The notes below the pieces were generated by a model. It had not been told where the DNA came from. It saw only the letters and a list, made by a program, of their open reading frames with translations, and ran no database searches. The position numbers and the translations under genes were made by a program. Below are positions 14,289 through 16,368 of a stretch of 16,368 nt of DNA, one piece after another (the first letter of the stretch is position 1; each line of letters opens with the position of its first letter). The DNA comes from an uncultured Mogibacterium sp. (lineage in GTDB: Bacteria; Bacillota_A; Clostridia; Peptostreptococcales; Anaerovoracaceae): NCBI RefSeq assembly GCF_938039775.1, contig NZ_CALHTQ010000100.1, forward strand, positions 1 to 16,368. The letters are read 5' to 3'.

Positions 14289-14876
14289 CTAAGATAGAAG
14301 TTCTATAATCTTCTCGCGTGTTTGAGAATTTAATTTATTGTTAGTTCTTAGATGAATCGCCGCATCTATATCCTTTTGATCGTTAAGTATGTACGCACTT
14401 CTTACTGGACTATTTCCCTCTACGAGAAATGCATACCCTTCTATCCACACGTTAATACCGTTGTCTTTGAGATAGTTCGCCAATATATAAACTTGACGAC
14501 GCACTTGCTTGATAGGATTCTTGACAGAGCTCGTATAGGCATTGCCAGAAGCAGTTACTTTCGTCTTGCTCCATTCATAATCATTGAGACCGCCTGTAAT
14601 ACTGCCGACGTAATTCTTGACTTCGATTATAAAAATTCCACGCTTATTGAGAATAACGTTGTCGAGCTCAGTCTTTTTACCATCATAAGAAATTCTTACG
14701 TTGCATAAAAGTATATCATTGTCGTTCAACGTTTCTCTTATAAGCTTAGTGGCAAATTTCTCACCTCTTATACCCGCTCGCTTCTCGTTGGATTTGCCGA
14801 GAATAATTAGACAAATAAATACTATAGGTATAATAACGCCTAAAGCTAGCACCGCTTCTTCAATGATAATGTTCAT
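14289..14876 (-). CDS. Membrane-anchored NERD (nuclease-related) domain protein
   Basis: A 195-residue protein with one N-terminal membrane segment (about 7-27) and a NERD domain facing the cytosol. The domain starts with GIRGEKFATKL (Glu39) and continues through KTELDNVILNKRGIFIIEVKNY, giving the restriction-endonuclease-like core Glu70, Asp72, Glu85-Val86-Lys87. It then runs on as GSITGG...W, as in other NERD proteins. NERD domains are proposed DNA-processing nucleases, but few have been tested. The core acidic residues and lysine are all present, so activity is possible. The ATG has GAGG 5 nt upstream, and a good promoter lies at 14915-14943. It is the first gene of a likely three-gene unit with the lipoprotein and the 270-residue protein. 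Domain call is firm; biological role unknown. Confidence 0.9.
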   Translation of the reverse strand: MNIIIEEAVLALGVIIPIVFICLIILGKSNEKRAGIRGEKFATKLIRETLNDNDILLCNVRISYDGKKTELDNVILNKRGIFIIEVKNYVGSITGGLNDYEWSKTKVTASGNAYTSSVKNPIKQVRRQVYILANYLKDNGINVWIEGYAFLVEGNSPVRSAYILNDQKDIDAAIHLRTNNKLNSQTREKIIELLS

Positions 14877-14914
14877 TTTTTCCTCTAAGTACAGTTTTAT
14901 ATGGTGACTATTCC

Positions 14915-14943
14915 ATTATAAATTAAAATCTTATAACTCCCAA
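14915..14943 (-). promoter_or_regulatory. Sigma-A-type promoter of the NERD operon
   Basis: Minus strand: TTGGGA (14943-14938), 17-nt spacer, TATAAT (14920-14915). The -10 is perfect and the -35 matches four of six. An A/T-rich tract (about 14947-14993) lies upstream and could act as an UP element. The implied leader is about 32 nt. The remainder of 14877-15101 holds nothing else I can support. Confidence 0.65.
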
Positions 14944-15101
14944 AACTTTTTTGTAGCTTCCTTAAAAAAATATATAAAAAACAAAAAGAAACAGGGATAG
15001 TAAGGAAAGCAAATTGTAACTTTTTGAAGTTGGAAAAGGCGATGTCTAAATGGAATGGCATAAAATATTATCAGCTTTTAACTATAAACCGCCCTCGTTT
15101 C

Positions 15102-15707
15102 TCAAATTTTCTTTCGCATCGTTGCAACTGCACACGGTATCCTGCCATCTGCCAGCTCCACCTTTACATCTGCATAACCAGCTATCTTAAAAAACTCCAG
15201 ATAGCTCGCAACATTAAAGTAGTGCTTAAAATCAGCCCCTGCTTTTCCAACAGAATCGGTAAATGTAGTATTCTTCCCTTTCTTATCTCGATTCATATAT
15301 GTTGGAATTATCAGTATCCCCCCAGGCTTGCAGACTCTGTTTAGCTCTGCGAGAGCCTTTGTAGGGTCATCTAAGAGATGTATAACATTTCCTGCAATAA
15401 CCTTGTCAAAGCTGTTATCTGGATAATCCAGTGCCGTTATGTCAGCTAACGCAAAAGTTATGTTGTCATGCGCTGAGCAATTCTTCTCGGCACGTTTAAT
15501 CATCTTAGGTGCAAAATCAGTTGCAACAAGTGACTCACATCTATCAGCTATAACTTCACTTAGCATTCCAGTCCCTGCCGCACACTCGAGCACCTTATCA
15601 TGAGGCTCTATGTATTTACCGACAATCCCCCTAAGTTTATTATGCGCCTTCTTGTTTATAACCTTAACAAATATGTCATAGACGCCTGCTACATTATCCC
15701 AAAACAT
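15102..15707 (-). CDS. Class I SAM-dependent methyltransferase
   Basis: A 201-residue soluble methyltransferase of the Methyltransf_11/UbiE-like group. Motif I is VLECAAGTG (about 39-47), with the acidic ribose-binding residue at Asp64 in LVATDFAPKM. The adenine-side motif ALADITALDYPDNSFDKVIAGNVIHLL follows, and motif III is around CKPGGILIIPTY. The small C-terminal part, KHYFNVASYLEFFKIAGY, is typical of small-molecule or lipid/quinone methyltransferases. The substrate cannot be told. The start has AGGAGG within 15 nt. It follows the ABC exporter gene by 83 nt and may share its transcript, which might link it to the exported compound, but that is only context. Confidence 0.9.
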   Translation of the reverse strand: MFWDNVAGVYDIFVKVINKKAHNKLRGIVGKYIEPHDKVLECAAGTGMLSEVIADRCESLVATDFAPKMIKRAEKNCSAHDNITFALADITALDYPDNSFDKVIAGNVIHLLDDPTKALAELNRVCKPGGILIIPTYMNRDKKGKNTTFTDSVGKAGADFKHYFNVASYLEFFKIAGYADVKVELADGRIPCAVATMRKKI

Positions 15708-15790
15708 TTTTTCAGCTCCTCCTCAATCAATTCCCAAGAGCGCGTAAATATAGTTCGCAGATGAGATTTTATACATACAGTAATATTTAA

Positions 15791-16368
15791 TTATGATAAT
15801 CTACCGTTATCCATTTCATACACCTTATCAGCAAGAGAAAGTGTCGACTTCCTATGAGAAACGAGTACTATTGTCTTGCCTGACTTTTCTTTTTCTAGCG
15901 ACTTAAGGATAATTCCCTCATTTAAAATATCGAGATTACTTGTCGGCTCATCAAGTAGTAATAAATCAGCGTCATGAAGAAATGCTCTTGCAATTCCAAT
16001 CCTCTGCTTCTCTCCATCTGAAAGTGTGTCGCCAAGTTCCCCTACATTCGTTTCATACCCGTGAGGTAGTCTCATTATAAACTCATGTATACTTGCTTTC
16101 TTAGCAGCTTCTTCGATTGCTAGTATATCAGCATCTTCTCTTGCAACCCTGATATTATTTGCTATCGTGTCACGAAAAAGTATAGTGTCCTGCGTTACAT
16201 AAGAGGACATATTTCTTAAATCAACTGTATTGATATCCTTTATATCCTTTTCTGAGATGCGCATTACACCCTGTTTAACATCCCAGAATCTCATTAAGAG
16301 CTTGAGAAGTGTAGATTTCCCGGATCCACTAGCACCGTATATACCTAGAACCTTGCCCTTATCAATAT
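15791..16368 (-). CDS. ABC exporter ATPase domain, C-terminal part (cut by window edge)
   Basis: The reading frame is open to the right edge, so only the C-terminal ~192 residues of a longer protein are seen. Walker A, YGASGSGKST, is encoded at about 16303-16335, upstream of the first in-frame ATG (16294), so that ATG is not the start. The Q-loop is in YVTQDTILF, followed by the D-loop region and Walker B, LLLLDEPTSNLD, with H-loop His in LVSHR. The signature reads LSDGEKQR rather than LSGGQQQR. The layout, with NIR-type exporter motif (DTIANNIRV) and HGYETNVGELG, is that of an exporter-type ABC protein with a fused membrane domain (MsbA/CydCD class), whose membrane half would lie beyond the window. 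Substrate unknown. Confidence 0.9.
   Translation of the reverse strand, partial: IDKGKVLGIYGASGSGKSTLLKLLMRFWDVKQGVMRISEKDIKDINTVDLRNMSSYVTQDTILFRDTIANNIRVAREDADILAIEEAAKKASIHEFIMRLPHGYETNVGELGDTLSDGEKQRIGIARAFLHDADLLLLDEPTSNLDILNEGIILKSLEKEKSGKTIVLVSHRKSTLSLADKVYEMDNGRLS

Noticed and set aside
14961..14995. A-rich tract as a terminator of the methyltransferase gene
   Set aside because: On the minus strand it is T-rich, but I could not find a stable stem immediately before it; only a 5-bp AACTT/AAGTT hairpin exists nearby at about 15017-15030, too far and too weak.
15024..15344. Plus-strand frame starting in the 14877-15101 gap
   Set aside because: Two thirds of it is antisense to the methyltransferase gene, and the translation has no recognisable domain. 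An AGG-containing stretch lies near but does not make a convincing start.
1..16368. Mobile element, prophage, CRISPR or tRNA genes
   Set aside because: No transposase, integrase, terminal inverted repeats, regular spaced repeats or tRNA-like cloverleaf was seen; all genes are co-directional with uniform style.

Overview
The window reads as a compact, AT-rich chromosomal segment from a low-GC Gram-positive anaerobe. I would place it in the Clostridia (Eubacteriales), perhaps near the Mogibacterium/Anaerovoracaceae group, but that finer placement is only an impression. The reasons are strong GGAGG-type ribosome binding sites, a fused FolB-FolK, an ECF sigma factor with a zinc-finger anti-sigma, a Bce-type sensor/ABC module, and cysteine-rich iron-sulfur and flavin proteins. 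All 18 genes lie on the minus strand, so transcription runs from high to low coordinates. I see no tRNA, rRNA, CRISPR array, transposase, integrase or phage gene.

Layout in the direction of transcription. (1) 16368-15791: the ATPase end of an ABC exporter, cut by the window edge, followed by a SAM-dependent methyltransferase (15707-15102). (2) 14876-12356: a three-gene unit with its own good promoter, made of a membrane-anchored NERD-domain protein, a lipoprotein with an internal duplication, and a 270-residue protein I cannot identify. This is the least explained part of the window. (3) 12232-11408: a NapH-like membrane polyferredoxin standing alone, with an inverted repeat centred on a candidate promoter and a clear terminator behind it. 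(4) 11270-6852: a complete Bce-type module (response regulator, short histidine kinase, ATPase, 10-TM permease), with a possible regulator box between kinase and ATPase, and a strong hairpin after the permease.

(5) 6721-2550: a folate operon in the order folC, folE, HD-domain hydrolase, folP, folB-folK, driven by a near-consensus promoter and closed by a Rho-independent terminator. It covers the pterin branch from GTP to dihydrofolate except for one textbook gap, the dephosphorylation of dihydroneopterin triphosphate. The HD-domain protein in the middle of the operon is the obvious candidate for that step. (6) 2383-1179: an ECF sigma factor and its anti-sigma factor overlapping by 4 nt, with a candidate self-recognised promoter. 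(7) 1028-51: a flavodoxin-fold oxidoreductase with a cysteine cluster and a C-terminal zinc ribbon.

Most of the window is recognisable housekeeping or stress-response content. I did not find a clearly new multi-gene defence or mobile system. The two places most worth following are the HD protein of the folate operon and the NERD/lipoprotein/unknown unit.
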